Assembly (NCBI RefSeq): GCF_038051945.1
Contig: NZ_CP150302.1
Location: 1,302,001 to 1,366,000, forward strand
Length of the DNA stretch: 64,000 nt
Reading direction: 5' to 3'
Source of the DNA: Paenibacillus sp. FSL H3-0469
GTDB lineage: Bacteria > Bacillota > Bacilli > Paenibacillales > Paenibacillaceae
Below are positions 18,748 to 28,024 of the stretch, in pieces. The position numbers and the translations under genes were made by a program. The notes under the pieces were generated by a model that worked only from the letters and a program-made list of their open reading frames with translations, had not been told where the DNA came from and did no database searches. Every line of letters begins with the position of its first letter. Position 1 is the first letter of the stretch.

Positions 18748-20082
18748 TTATTGTAATTTTTGTATACGGTCCCACTGGCTGACGATATCCGTAACGCGGA
18801 CACCGAAGTTTTCGTCGATAACTACGACTTCCCCCTTGGCAATGAGCTTGTTGTTAACCAGAATGTCAACAGGCTCACCTGCCAGCTTGTCCAGTTCAAT
18901 AATTGAACCTTGCGACATTTCCAGAATATCTTTGATCTGCTTCTGGGTCCTTCCTAATTCTACGGTTACCTTCAGTGGTATGTCCATCAATAAATTTAAA
19001 TTATTTTCGTCAATATTGCCAAAAGCCCCTGCACTCAGATTCGCAAATTGCACAGGCTGTACATTTACATTACGGCCCTGTGCCGGATTCTGCGGCTGAG
19101 CCTGCGGGTAGGGCGTGCCTTGCGGCGGCATTCCGTAAGGCGGCATGCCCTGCATCCCATAAGCCGGCATCCCTGCCGGAGGATAATAATATCCCCCTTC
19201 CGGCATTCCCGGATAAGGCGGCATTCCCTGACCCTGCGGCGGATATTGCGGCGGGTACCCTCCCGCCTCCGGCGCAGGCATCTGCTGCTGAGCTGTAGGC
19301 GGCGCCTGCGGTGGTTCCGGTGCAGGCGCTGGTGCGGCTGCCGGAGGCGGAGTCGGCGTTGCTTCCGCAGAGGAGACGGCCGCTTCCTGGTCAGCCTGGC
19401 TGACATCGCCAAGCAGCATGGTCACCATATCCTTGGCGAATTGTACAGGCAGCAGCTGCATGATGGTGGAATCAATCAGATCGCCGATCTTGAGGCGGAA
19501 GGAAATCTGGATTAGAGTCTCATCATCCGGCAGACTGCCTACACCTTCTCCGCTAGACATGTTAAGAATGTCAATGCCTGGCGGAGAAATGTTGACGAAT
19601 CTGTTGAAGATCGTTGACATTGAGGTAGCGGACGAGCCCATCATCTGGTTCATCGCTTCCTGCACAGCACTGATATGAATTTCGTTCAGTTCCTCGTCTT
19701 TGGGATCTCCTTCCCCGCCGAGCATCAAGTCGGCAATGACCTGCGCATCCCTGATCTTGATAACCAGAGAATTGATGCCCTGGAAACCGTCGACATACTG
19801 TACGTGAACAGCTACATGAGGTTTGGGGAAAGCTTCCTCGAACTCTCCGCGTGTAATAATGGATACCTTAGGGGTAGTAATGTCAACCTTCTTACCCAGC
19901 AGGGTAGAGAGTGCGGTTGCCGCACTTCCGAAGGTGATATTGCCGATCTCTCCCAGTGCATCCTGTTCAAAAGGTGTTAAGTAATCATCCACGGTCTTCG
20001 GTGAAGGAGCCAAATTGCCTTCCGCAGACTGTCTAAGAAGAGCATCTATCTCTTCCTGGGACAAATAATCTTTACTCGTCAA
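18748..20082 (-). CDS. fliY: Flagellar switch phosphatase FliY (CheC + FliN domains)
   Basis: About 444 residues. The N-terminal CheC-like domain has one active-site helix, FEQDALGEIGNITFGSAATAL, and a second near LNEIHISAVQEAMNQMMGSS. A Pro/Gly/Gln/Tyr-rich linker (about 240-340) follows. The C-terminal FliN domain ends the protein (DIPLKVTVELGRTQKQIKDIL). It is both motor C-ring part and CheY-P phosphatase. The TTG at 20082 is preferred because AAGGGG lies nine bases upstream; TTG codons at 20091 and 20106 are alternatives. It overlaps fliM by 11 bases. Confidence 0.93.
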   Translation of the reverse strand: MTSKDYLSQEEIDALLRQSAEGNLAPSPKTVDDYLTPFEQDALGEIGNITFGSAATALSTLLGKKVDITTPKVSIITRGEFEEAFPKPHVAVHVQYVDGFQGINSLVIKIRDAQVIADLMLGGEGDPKDEELNEIHISAVQEAMNQMMGSSATSMSTIFNRFVNISPPGIDILNMSSGEGVGSLPDDETLIQISFRLKIGDLIDSTIMQLLPVQFAKDMVTMLLGDVSQADQEAAVSSAEATPTPPPAAAPAPAPEPPQAPPTAQQQMPAPEAGGYPPQYPPQGQGMPPYPGMPEGGYYYPPAGMPAYGMQGMPPYGMPPQGTPYPQAQPQNPAQGRNVNVQPVQFANLSAGAFGNIDENNLNLLMDIPLKVTVELGRTQKQIKDILEMSQGSIIELDKLAGEPVDILVNNKLIAKGEVVVIDENFGVRVTDIVSQWDRIQKLQ

Positions 20083-21070
20083 ACTCTTCAACCCCTTCGC
20101 TGACAATCTCGTCTATTTGCACAGCCACACGTTCTTTGATCATCCCCGGACTTCCAATGAATTTCAGCTTGTCTCCCACCTTAATCGACAGACCGGAATC
20201 CACCGTCTTGTTAAGAGAAATCACGTCGCCGATGCTGAGCCCGAGAAATTCAGCAATGGATAAATTCGATTCGCCCAGCTCAGCCACGATTGGAAGCTGC
20301 GCCCGGTGAACTCTGGCCCGGATGGCCTCGAGCTCTACCTCATCCCGCACCTTTTTCTCGGAGACAAACCACTGGTGCACCGAGAGCCTTGACATAATCG
20401 GCTCCAGCACAACGTGCGGAATACAGAGGTTGATCATCCCCGTCGTGTCTCCTATTTTGGTACTGAGGGAGATCAGGGCAATCGTTTCATTGGGCGATAC
20501 AATCTGCATAAACTGCGGATTCGTTTCCAGCGCCTCCATCCGGGGATGGATATCAAGCACCGTCTTCCAGGCTTCCTGCAGACTTTCAAAGCATCTGCTG
20601 AAAATCCTCTCCATAATAGTCGTTTCGATTTCAGTTAACGCATTGATTTTGGAGGGTGCTGTTCCGAAGCCGCCAAGCAGACGGTCCAGCATGGCAAAAG
20701 CAATATTCGGATGCACCTCCATCACCATCCGGCCCTCCAGCGGCTCGGCCTCAAAAATATTCAATATCGTCATTTTGGGAATGGAGCGGATAAACTCGTC
20801 ATAAGGGAGCTGCTCTACTTGAACGACATTGATCTGCACGAAGGTGCGCAACTGGGCCGAAAAGTACGTTGTAAGATAGCGGGCAAAGTTATCATGAATC
20901 CGGGTTAAGCTGCGGATATGATCTTTGGAGAAGCGTACGGCCCGTTTGAAATCATAGGAGCGGATCTTTTTAGTGGTTTCTTCTTTTTTAAGTTCGTCGG
21001 CATCCATTTCACCGGATGAAAGTGCAGCAAGCAGAGCATCAATTTCGTTTTGTGATAGTACATCAACCAA
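20072..21070 (-). CDS. fliM: Flagellar motor switch protein FliM
   Basis: About 332 residues. The N-terminal CheY-binding peptide VLSQNEIDALLAAL is intact. The middle CheC-like domain and the C-terminal SpoA/FliN-like domain (LSIGDVISLNKTVDSGL, VGDKLKFIGSPG) follow. TTG at 21070 lies eight bases after a GGGGGG site; the GTG at 21079 falls inside that site. Confidence 0.95.
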   Translation of the reverse strand: MVDVLSQNEIDALLAALSSGEMDADELKKEETTKKIRSYDFKRAVRFSKDHIRSLTRIHDNFARYLTTYFSAQLRTFVQINVVQVEQLPYDEFIRSIPKMTILNIFEAEPLEGRMVMEVHPNIAFAMLDRLLGGFGTAPSKINALTEIETTIMERIFSRCFESLQEAWKTVLDIHPRMEALETNPQFMQIVSPNETIALISLSTKIGDTTGMINLCIPHVVLEPIMSRLSVHQWFVSEKKVRDEVELEAIRARVHRAQLPIVAELGESNLSIAEFLGLSIGDVISLNKTVDSGLSIKVGDKLKFIGSPGMIKERVAVQIDEIVSEGVEEFDE

Positions 21071-21109
21071 TTCAATCACCCCCCTATCAAAGAATAGACC
21101 CGCCTGCAG

Positions 21110-21577
21110 CTACATTGGTGCCATTATGAATTTGGTGAATTCAATCTGGGTAATCGAACCTTCTGTCAGGTTTTTATTAATGATGTTCACCAGTTTGCTG
21201 CTGAACTGATCTTTGCCGCTGGCCCCATTCAGCTCCTCGGGTTTGGCATCGGCAATCGCTTTGATAATCAGCGGTGTTATTTTAATCGATTTTATTTTTT
21301 CGAATTCTTCCTTGGACGCCGCCGAATCTAATTGAAGCGCGATGTCAACTGAAAGGATGTAATCGGGATCGGCGAGATTAGTTTTGATATCCTGGATTTC
21401 GGCCGTCATCTTAACAATTTCATCAGCAGTCATCTTCTTCGTCTCCACGTTCTGAACAGCCTTGTTCACTTCATTCCCGTCACTTGGGAAAAACCTGTCC
21501 ATCAGCAAGAATGCAGCGACTACGATAAGTGTAACGGCCAGCAATATCGTGATGAGCCATGGCAGCATCTTTTTCAT
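21110..21577 (-). CDS. fliL: Flagellar basal body-associated protein FliL
   Basis: 155 residues. One N-terminal membrane helix (about 5-27) is followed by an extracytoplasmic domain with the weakly conserved FliL pattern (DIKTNLADPDYILSVDIALQ, ITPLIIKAI, ITQIEFTKFIMAPM). FliL sits around the stator. It overlaps the swrD start region by four bases. Confidence 0.92.
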   Translation of the reverse strand: MKKMLPWLITILLAVTLIVVAAFLLMDRFFPSDGNEVNKAVQNVETKKMTADEIVKMTAEIQDIKTNLADPDYILSVDIALQLDSAASKEEFEKIKSIKITPLIIKAIADAKPEELNGASGKDQFSSKLVNIINKNLTEGSITQIEFTKFIMAPM

Positions 21578-21798
21578 GAAAGCTCCTCCATTGACTGGAC
21601 TTTAATGGTGGCAGCGTGTGTGCCTATGTCCCTGTTATATTCCTTGATCTTGCTAATGACTTCATCGGCCTTTTCAAGCACGATCAGCCTTTTGCCGGTT
21701 ACCAGCGTAATGTACGTGTCCGGTGATTCCTCAACCATTTCAACCAGCAGGGCATTCAGCCACATCCCCGCCCCGTTCAATCTTGTTACCGAAATCAT
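21574..21798 (-). CDS. swrD: FlbD/SwrD family protein
   Basis: 74 residues. Single small domain with the family start MISVTRLNG and the TYITLVTGKRLIVLEKADEV block. In B. subtilis the equivalent ylzI (swrD) raises motor torque and is needed for swarming. Position between flgE and fliL is conserved. Two hairpins lie just upstream in the flgE spacer. Confidence 0.9.
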   Translation of the reverse strand: MISVTRLNGAGMWLNALLVEMVEESPDTYITLVTGKRLIVLEKADEVISKIKEYNRDIGTHAATIKVQSMEELS

Positions 21799-21911
21799 GA
21801 CAGGCCTCCTAACCTAAATAGGGGGAGGAGTTCCTCCCCCACGACTGCAATAACATTTCCGCTTGCAGGCAAAACGTTATTATTCAGCAAGTTACATATT
21901 ATGGTTCAAGC
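21799..21911 (-). other. Two hairpins in the flgE-swrD spacer
   Basis: On the minus strand an AATAACgTTT...AAATgTTATT stem (about 21850-21886) is followed by a perfect GGGGGAGG...CCTCCCCC stem (about 21820-21840). The second has no T-run after it, only TATTTAGG, so it is a weak terminator at best. It could act as an mRNA stability or processing signal inside the operon. Confidence 0.5.
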
Positions 21912-22730
21912 TTAACGCTTCAGATTAACCACTTCCTGCAATACTTCATCGGAAGTGGTGATAATCCGCGAATTCGCCTGGAATCCACGCTGGGTAACAA
22001 TCATTTCCGTGAACTCGCCGGTCAGATCCACATTGGACATTTCCAGCTGGCCGGCAACGATGGTGCCTGTCCCTACTTCTGCATCATTGGCAGTTGTCGG
22101 TTCCAGAGCGCCTTCAGCATTTGCATTTAAGGACATACGGTACAGGTTGCCGCCGATCTTCTCAAGCCCCTGGGGATTGCTGACTTTACCCATACCGATC
22201 TGAACGCCAGCTGTCGTTGTGCCGTCTGCCATCGTCTGCACAATTGTTCCGTCACTGGAGATGGAGAATGCCGTAACATCGTCAGCGAGCTGAATGACTT
22301 CGCCTCCGGAGTCAACGACATGTAAACCATCCGATGTAATCAGATTCCGGCTGGCATCCACATGGAAATCTCCGGCGCGGGTCAGGAACGGTACATCCTG
22401 GTCACCCGTGAGCTTCACCAGAAAGAACCCGTCTCCGTCGATCCGCAGATCTGTAGGATTATTGGTAGTCATCGCACTCCCAGCTGTATGCATGGTGTCG
22501 ACAGAACCGATGGACACCCCAAGACCGATCTGCTTGGCATTGACACCGCCTTGTCCGCCATCAACCGGTGCTGTAACACCTGAAACGGTCTGGCTCATGA
22601 TATCCTTGAACATCACGCGTCCTGACTTGAAGCCGATGGTGTTAACATTCGCAATATTGTTACCAATGACATCGAGCTTCGTCTGAAATCCGCGCATACC
22701 TGAAACCCCTGAGTACATAGATCTTAACAT
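21912..22730 (-). CDS. flgE: Flagellar hook protein FlgE (B. subtilis naming; FlgG-like)
   Basis: 272 residues. N-terminal rod/hook motif MLRSMYSGVSGMRGFQTKLD-VIGNNIANVNTIGFK, a D1-type centre with LRIDGDGFFLV, and a C-terminal LEMSNVDLTGEFTEMIVTQRGFQANSRIITTSDEVLQ. It is close in pattern and length to the 264-residue B. subtilis hook protein at the same locus (also named FlgG in some genomes). It follows flgD and the TIGR02530 gene. Confidence 0.92.
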   Translation of the reverse strand: MLRSMYSGVSGMRGFQTKLDVIGNNIANVNTIGFKSGRVMFKDIMSQTVSGVTAPVDGGQGGVNAKQIGLGVSIGSVDTMHTAGSAMTTNNPTDLRIDGDGFFLVKLTGDQDVPFLTRAGDFHVDASRNLITSDGLHVVDSGGEVIQLADDVTAFSISSDGTIVQTMADGTTTAGVQIGMGKVSNPQGLEKIGGNLYRMSLNANAEGALEPTTANDAEVGTGTIVAGQLEMSNVDLTGEFTEMIVTQRGFQANSRIITTSDEVLQEVVNLKR

Positions 22731-22855
22731 TAATAATCGTCCTCCCGGTTATAGAGTCTTCTGACTCTTAAGAATTTAAAAAGATGCAGCTGGAACGGTG
22801 GCCGCGTCAGTCGGTCGGCAGCCACTGTCGGCTCTCCAGTAAGGACCAGCCGATA

Positions 22856-23239
22856 TCAAGATATAATTACTGCACTGTCTATCTGTGTGAATACATTGTC
22901 TTTCATTGAGTTGCCGTCCATCGCAGTAACAACTGTCCTGTTCTTTACACTTACAATCAATGCCATATCCTTCATAAGAATCAGAGATTCTTTGCTGCCC
23001 TTAGCGGCTGCTTTGTCAACCGCAGAGGAGATCTGATCCAGTTGGCGGCTGCCAAGCTCGATTCCCCGCTGCTCCAGGCGTTTGGCTGCATGGTTGCTGA
23101 ACTTCAGCATATTCTTCTGCAGTACGCTCTCGAACGACGCTTCAGGACCTACCGAACCCTTAACAGATTGCTGACGCTGCAGAGCGGAAGGATGAACCGC
23201 TGCCGGATACAACTGGCCGATGGTTATTCTGTCGCTCAT
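22856..23239 (-). CDS. TIGR02530-type flagellar operon protein
   Basis: 127 residues. The C-terminal part fits the family often found between flgD and flgE (MLKFSNHAAKRLEQRGIELG, DMALIVSVKNRTVVTAMD). Its exact role is not established; a hook assembly role is inferred from position. The ATG overlaps the flgD stop by four bases. Confidence 0.85.
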   Translation of the reverse strand: MSDRITIGQLYPAAVHPSALQRQQSVKGSVGPEASFESVLQKNMLKFSNHAAKRLEQRGIELGSRQLDQISSAVDKAAAKGSKESLILMKDMALIVSVKNRTVVTAMDGNSMKDNVFTQIDSAVIIS

Positions 23240-23772
23240 GTTGTCTCCCCGCTCTCCCCGCCACCTGCTGGAGGTGTACTGCTTGCCGGAGACTCGTTGC
23301 TTGCCGGAGTCTCACTGGGCGCTGGTGTCTCGCTACCTGGCGGAGGTGTAGTGCCGGCATTCTGGATTTGCATAATATCCGTTAGAGCAATCCGCTCCTT
23401 GCCTACCACTGCGTATTGCACACCGCTGCTGACTACAATCGATTCAACATTGCCGGATTTAGGCAATTTCGTCTCGGCATCCGTCCAGGTGATATCCTTC
23501 CCGATCAATCCGGATACAGAGCCAAGGGACTGATTCAGCGCTGTAAGCTGGGTGGATATGTTCATAAGCTGCTCTACGGATGAGAATTGAGCCATCTGGG
23601 CGATGAATTCCTTATCCTCCATCGGCTGCATCGGATCCTGATTCTGCAGCTGGGTAATCAGTATTTTCAAGAACTGATCCTTGCCCAGTGTAGAGGTGCC
23701 TGTGGTCTTGGGTGTTTTATCATCCGCTACATAATTCCATTGGTTGCTGTTAGACACGGGATTCGTTGCCAT
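23236..23772 (-). CDS. flgD: Flagellar hook scaffolding protein FlgD
   Basis: 178 residues. The N-terminal FlgD block is clear: LGKDQFLKILITQLQNQDPMQPMEDKEFIAQMAQFSSVEQL. A short beta domain (ITWTDAETKLPKSGNVES) follows, then a Pro/Ser/Ala-rich tail (about 140-178) beyond the usual domain. It caps the growing hook. It lies between fliK and flgE, as in Bacillus (ylxG). Confidence 0.94.
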   Translation of the reverse strand: MATNPVSNSNQWNYVADDKTPKTTGTSTLGKDQFLKILITQLQNQDPMQPMEDKEFIAQMAQFSSVEQLMNISTQLTALNQSLGSVSGLIGKDITWTDAETKLPKSGNVESIVVSSGVQYAVVGKERIALTDIMQIQNAGTTPPPGSETPAPSETPASNESPASSTPPAGGGESGETT

Positions 23773-23799
23773 ATCATTTCACCTCGCTTGTTCTGTTCA

Positions 23800-25275
23800 T
23801 CAAATCTTGGTTGAGAATCCGCCGCTCTGGTTACTGTCCTGCTGAGCTGCTGACACCCAATCCTTCCATTCTCCATTAAGCTCTGCGGCAAGCACAGCAT
23901 CTGCCGATTCTTCCTGGCGTTCCCGTGAACGTCTGCCTTGCTGCTGTCCGCCTGCGCCTGTCTGCTGGCCCTGCCCTCCGGTCCACTGTGACTGAGGAGA
24001 GTTGTTGTTCTGCGTCACTTCGAGGCGCTCTACCTGAAGCCCCTGGGACTGTAAGGCCATACGAAGCTGGCTCATCTGCTGCTCAAGCATATCCTTGGTT
24101 CCGGCATGCTGGGTCATGAACTGTGCCACCAGATTTCCGTTTTGCATGGTAATCTTCACATCAACTTGTCCAAGATTCTCCGGGAACAAGGTGATCGTAG
24201 CTTCAGCTACTCCACCCTTCTTGACAATCTCAAGCTTACCGCTGATGAAGGTATTCATCTCCTCGGCGAATTGCTGGACTGGCACTGGCGCGGCTTCCGC
24301 CTTGAGCGGTGCAGTAATTCCGTGCCGCAGGGATAATTGGCCGGCCGTTACAACCTCCGGCTCCTTAGTCGTCCCTTCGCCAGCGAGCAAAGGATCTTCG
24401 GCATGCACTGTCTCCTTCATTGCGGAAGTCAATACTGTGGCAACAGGAGTGGAACCCTCAGGTGCAGTTACCGTTTCGGAATTGCCAGCCGCAGCTGCTG
24501 CATCCAACATGGAACGAGTGCTGGCTGAAGCCCCCAGTAATCTGCGGACATCCGTTGCCAAATCTGCCTTGCTATACATTTCCACCTTCGGCTCGCTTCC
24601 CGTGGCCTGCTTAAGCGGCACCGCTGGAGTATCAACAACTGCTGGAGCCTTGTTAGCCATAGACTTGTGATTAACAGGCGCACTCTCCGCCATAATAGCC
24701 GAGAATTGATTCAGAAGTGCCGCTCCTTTGACAGCAGTCTCCTGATCGCCGCTAACAGCTGCCGTCTGAACCAGTTGAACCAGGCTGTTCACTTCATCCT
24801 GAACGGCAAAGCGCAGGGTTTCTGGGTTCTGAGCAAGCGGTGACAAGCCTGTTGAAGCTTCAGAAGCAGTCGATCCAGCATCCTGCGACCCTGTAGAGGG
24901 ATTACCGGACACAAGAGCAGATACTTGAAGCAGCCAGCCTTGAAGCGCTGCGATTAGCGCCGGATCAGCTTCCAGACTGGTGTCCAGCTTCTCTATATCC
25001 TGCACCAGACCTTCCAGCAGATTCGTTTGCTTGACATCTGTACTGCCTGCCTCTTCTCCCTTAGCCTGAACAGCACTCAGAAGTCCTTGTAATAATGAAG
25101 CCAAATTACCGGCTACTGGAGTCTCAGTGCCTTTGACAGCCGTAACTCCTACCATGCTCTGCACAAGCGTCTGGGCAAATGGCGTCGCCGGATTAACCGT
25201 TCCGGTAGTTCCTGGCGTTGTTCCGCCTGAAGCAGCCAGATTGCCTGCGGTTAAGGTTTGTAGAATAATACTCAT
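23800..25275 (-). CDS. fliK: Flagellar hook-length control protein FliK
   Basis: About 491 residues from the ATG at 25275 (GGGAGG eight bases upstream). A long, low-complexity Ala/Thr/Val N-terminal ruler region leads to the FliK C-terminal domain (about 350-440): EATITLFPENLGQVDVKITMQNGNLVAQFMT-type block, then QLRMALQSQGLQVERLEV. A Gln/Gly-rich stretch (SQWTGGQGQQTGAGGQQQG) precedes the tail. It measures hook length and triggers the FlhB switch. A second FliK-like gene lies at 47477-49855. Confidence 0.92.
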   Translation of the reverse strand: MSIILQTLTAGNLAASGGTTPGTTGTVNPATPFAQTLVQSMVGVTAVKGTETPVAGNLASLLQGLLSAVQAKGEEAGSTDVKQTNLLEGLVQDIEKLDTSLEADPALIAALQGWLLQVSALVSGNPSTGSQDAGSTASEASTGLSPLAQNPETLRFAVQDEVNSLVQLVQTAAVSGDQETAVKGAALLNQFSAIMAESAPVNHKSMANKAPAVVDTPAVPLKQATGSEPKVEMYSKADLATDVRRLLGASASTRSMLDAAAAAGNSETVTAPEGSTPVATVLTSAMKETVHAEDPLLAGEGTTKEPEVVTAGQLSLRHGITAPLKAEAAPVPVQQFAEEMNTFISGKLEIVKKGGVAEATITLFPENLGQVDVKITMQNGNLVAQFMTQHAGTKDMLEQQMSQLRMALQSQGLQVERLEVTQNNNSPQSQWTGGQGQQTGAGGQQQGRRSRERQEESADAVLAAELNGEWKDWVSAAQQDSNQSGGFSTKI

Positions 25276-25297
25276 CTTTTTCACCTCCCTTCAAGGT

Positions 25298-26242
25298 TTA
25301 TTTTCCGCCCATCAGACGGTTGACGATTTTGGCTGTCTGCTTGCTGTCTTTCTTGGTCATTTCCCCCAGAATGGAGGAGCGGACCGAGTCACTCACTGTA
25401 TTCAGCACAGTGATGACCTTATCCGGACTAAGGCTGTACATGGAACCGAGCAGGACTGCTGCATCCGCAGCGGGCATGCTGGTGAAGGTCTGGCCTAGCT
25501 TCTCCTGATCCAGATTAGCTGAAGGCTTGGGAGTTACCGTACCCGTCTCCTGCTTTAGCCGGGATTGCAGGGCTGCAATAGCCATATCGGTTGAATTTGT
25601 GGTTTCTTTTAGCTTTATGGAGACATCTGCCGCTTTCTTGGCATCCATTTTTTCCAGGATGGCCGATTTGCTGGCATTATTCATCACACTGAAGATTTGA
25701 ACCATCTCTTCGGTAGTCAAATTCTCCATAATCGGTGCCGCTTTGGAGGCCTTCATCCCGGCATACAGCTTGGCCAGATCCGTCACCTTCTTCAGATAAG
25801 GATCTTCCTCCTCTTCGGGGGCTGCGGCCGTTTCAGCAGCGGTCTTTAACTCATCCACCTGCTTTTGAAGCGCTTCTGCCTTGGTGACCTCCGCTGCCTT
25901 GTCTTCCTCCGCCTTTTTCAGCTTCTCCTCCCCAGCAGCAAGCTGAGCTTTGAGTTCTTTAATCGTGCTAGCAGAGCTGGCAGCCTGTTCTTTGCTCTCT
26001 GCTGGCTTCTCTGCGGCATCACCCGGCGCTGCCGGGTCCGCCGGCGGATCAGGCACCCATTTTTCTATAATAGGAATTTTGTTGGCAATCGCCAGCACGT
26101 TATTGCGGATATCCATATTAAATAGGGTCAACAATACCCCAAGCAGTACAAGCGTGAAAATGATTGGAATCATCAAGAACAAGAAACGCTCTAATTTGCC
26201 TGCCGACCCTTCATCTTCAAATTCCATCTGATTATTTGCCAC
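25298..26242 (-). CDS. YlxF/MotE-like flagellar protein with MgtE N-terminal-like domain
   Basis: 314 residues, GTG start with GGGAGG upstream. A membrane helix (about 20-43), a coiled coil (about 85-135) and a C-terminal helical domain of repeats are visible (MENLTTEEMVQIFSVMNNASKSAILEKM-type and MPAADAAVLLGSMYSLSPDKVITVLN). The last domain resembles the MgtE N-terminal/FliG-like fold. Position between fliJ and fliK matches B. subtilis ylxF. Function in motility is not settled. Confidence 0.82.
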   Translation of the reverse strand: MANNQMEFEDEGSAGKLERFLFLMIPIIFTLVLLGVLLTLFNMDIRNNVLAIANKIPIIEKWVPDPPADPAAPGDAAEKPAESKEQAASSASTIKELKAQLAAGEEKLKKAEEDKAAEVTKAEALQKQVDELKTAAETAAAPEEEEDPYLKKVTDLAKLYAGMKASKAAPIMENLTTEEMVQIFSVMNNASKSAILEKMDAKKAADVSIKLKETTNSTDMAIAALQSRLKQETGTVTPKPSANLDQEKLGQTFTSMPAADAAVLLGSMYSLSPDKVITVLNTVSDSVRSSILGEMTKKDSKQTAKIVNRLMGGK

Positions 26243-26260
26243 TAGCGGAAACCTCCCGGG

Positions 26261-26704
26261 TTAGAGGGATTTCATCGCGAAGCGGACGGTAGCCATCTCA
26301 TCCAGTTCGTTTTGTTCCCGTAAACTCATATTCTGCAGAAATGCGGTTTGTGCTTTGTCTTTAGCTTTGAGCCATACCTTCTCATCCAGAACCTTCGTAC
26401 TCAGATGATCCTGCTTATTCTGAACCTCAACATGTGCCCGGCTAATGTCAGAATGCTTGCGGGCAATGCATTTGTCGAGATAATCCACGTAATCCTGCAT
26501 TTCGCGAAGCTTAGCCATCGGTGTCTTCTGCTGTGCTGCACTTTGCAGGGACAACATCAGCGTACTGCGCTGGCCGATTAATTCATCAAGGCTTTTTTCC
26601 TGTGCCTGCAGTTCTCCGAGTGCGCTTGAGAGCATCCACTCTGCCTGTGTTTTTTCGTTACCCTTCAAGTCCACCACTTTTTGAAAAGTATAATGGAATC
26701 TCAT
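26261..26704 (-). CDS. fliJ: Flagellar export chaperone FliJ
   Basis: 147 residues, an almost continuous coiled coil starting MRFHYTFQKVVDLKGNEKTQAE, typical for FliJ. FliJ works with the FliI ATPase to energise the gate. The ATG at 26704 has GAGGAG ten bases upstream. It directly follows fliI. Confidence 0.93.
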   Translation of the reverse strand: MRFHYTFQKVVDLKGNEKTQAEWMLSSALGELQAQEKSLDELIGQRSTLMLSLQSAAQQKTPMAKLREMQDYVDYLDKCIARKHSDISRAHVEVQNKQDHLSTKVLDEKVWLKAKDKAQTAFLQNMSLREQNELDEMATVRFAMKSL

Positions 26705-26710
26705 GATCAA

Positions 26711-28024
26711 TCAACTCCTCGAGAACTGTGAAATTAAAGTCTGCTGCACTTCGCTAAGGGTTACCTTCTCGTTGACCTTTTGTTTGGTGAAATCCCAGAT
26801 GCTGTCGATGTAATGCATCGACTCATCGATTTGCGCGTTCGAGCCCCGCTGGTAGGCCCCGATGTTAATCAGATCCTCGGAATCCTTATATACGGCCATC
26901 AGGCGTTTCACATTCTCGGCTGCAGCAATCTGCTCCTCCGGGGCGATATCCTTCATCACCCGGCTGATGCTGGCGAGAACGTCAATCGCCGGAAAATGTC
27001 CTTTGTTGGCTATATTCCGGTTCAGAACAATATGTCCGTCCAGAATACCGCGTACAGCATCTGCTATCGGCTCGTTCATATCATCACCGTCAACCAGCAC
27101 CGTGTAGAACGCGGTGATTGAGCCCGTTGGACCCGTCCCGGCCCGTTCCAGCAGCTTAGGCAGACTGGCGAATACAGAAGGTGTGTACCCTCTCATCGCC
27201 GGCGGCTCGCCGACTGCCAGCCCTACCTCACGCTGGGCCATCGCATAACGTGTTACCGAGTCCATCATCAGCATGACATTCAGACCACGGTCGCGGAAGT
27301 ACTCGGCAATTGTAGTAGCGATCAGCGCCCCCTTGATCCGGATCAGCGCAGGCTGATCGGAAGTGGCCACAATGACCACCGAACGCTGTAGACCTTCGGG
27401 TCCCAGATCCCGCTCAATGAAATCAAGCACCTCTCTGCCCCGTTCACCGATCAGCGCAATCACATTGACATCTGCCGAGGTGTTGCGGGCAATCATGCCC
27501 ATCAGAGTACTCTTCCCCACACCCGAGCCGGCAAAAATCCCTACACGCTGCCCCTTTCCGATCGTCAGCAGTCCATCTATAGCCCGGACTCCAATACTGA
27601 TCGGTTCGGCAACCCGCGGGCGGTTAAGCGGATTGGATGGAATGTTGAAGGTGGAGCTATGCGGCATTCTGGCCGGTATCAGAGAACCGTCCAGCGGCTG
27701 TCCCAGTCCGTCAAGTACCTTCCCGAGCAGCTCCGAGCCGACTTGAACGCTCAGCGGCTTGCCGGTGCCCACCACATCACAGCCAGGTCCGATAGCCTGC
27801 AGTTCGCCAAGCGGCATTAGCAGCACCTTGTTATCGCGGAATCCTACAACCTCTGCCTGGAGCGGCTTACTTCCTTTGGCAGGATAGATATAACAGACAT
27901 CACCGATGCTGGCGTCAGGCCCTTCCGACTCCACCATCAGCCCGATAACCTGTGTAACCTTGCCGTTAATCCTTACCGGATCGAAGTTACGCAGCTGATC
28001 TTTGTATCTTCTGCTGTCAAGCAT
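26711..28024 (-). CDS. fliI: Flagellum-specific ATP synthase-type ATPase FliI
   Basis: 437 residues. An F1-beta-like ATPase with Walker A GIFAGSGVGKSTLMGMIAR, the GERGREV loop, Walker B VMLMMDSVTRYAMAQREVGL and the PSVFASLPKLLERAG block. It powers unloading of substrates at the export gate. The ATG at 28024 follows GGGGA and overlaps the fliH end, giving the usual FliI length. Confidence 0.97.
   Translation of the reverse strand: MLDSRRYKDQLRNFDPVRINGKVTQVIGLMVESEGPDASIGDVCYIYPAKGSKPLQAEVVGFRDNKVLLMPLGELQAIGPGCDVVGTGKPLSVQVGSELLGKVLDGLGQPLDGSLIPARMPHSSTFNIPSNPLNRPRVAEPISIGVRAIDGLLTIGKGQRVGIFAGSGVGKSTLMGMIARNTSADVNVIALIGERGREVLDFIERDLGPEGLQRSVVIVATSDQPALIRIKGALIATTIAEYFRDRGLNVMLMMDSVTRYAMAQREVGLAVGEPPAMRGYTPSVFASLPKLLERAGTGPTGSITAFYTVLVDGDDMNEPIADAVRGILDGHIVLNRNIANKGHFPAIDVLASISRVMKDIAPEEQIAAAENVKRLMAVYKDSEDLINIGAYQRGSNAQIDESMHYIDSIWDFTKQKVNEKVTLSEVQQTLISQFSRS

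Noticed and set aside
22840..22860. GCCGATAT word resembling a sigma-D -10 near the end of the TIGR02530 gene.
   Set aside because: It is on the plus strand, antisense to the operon, and no TAAA lies at the required 15-base spacing.
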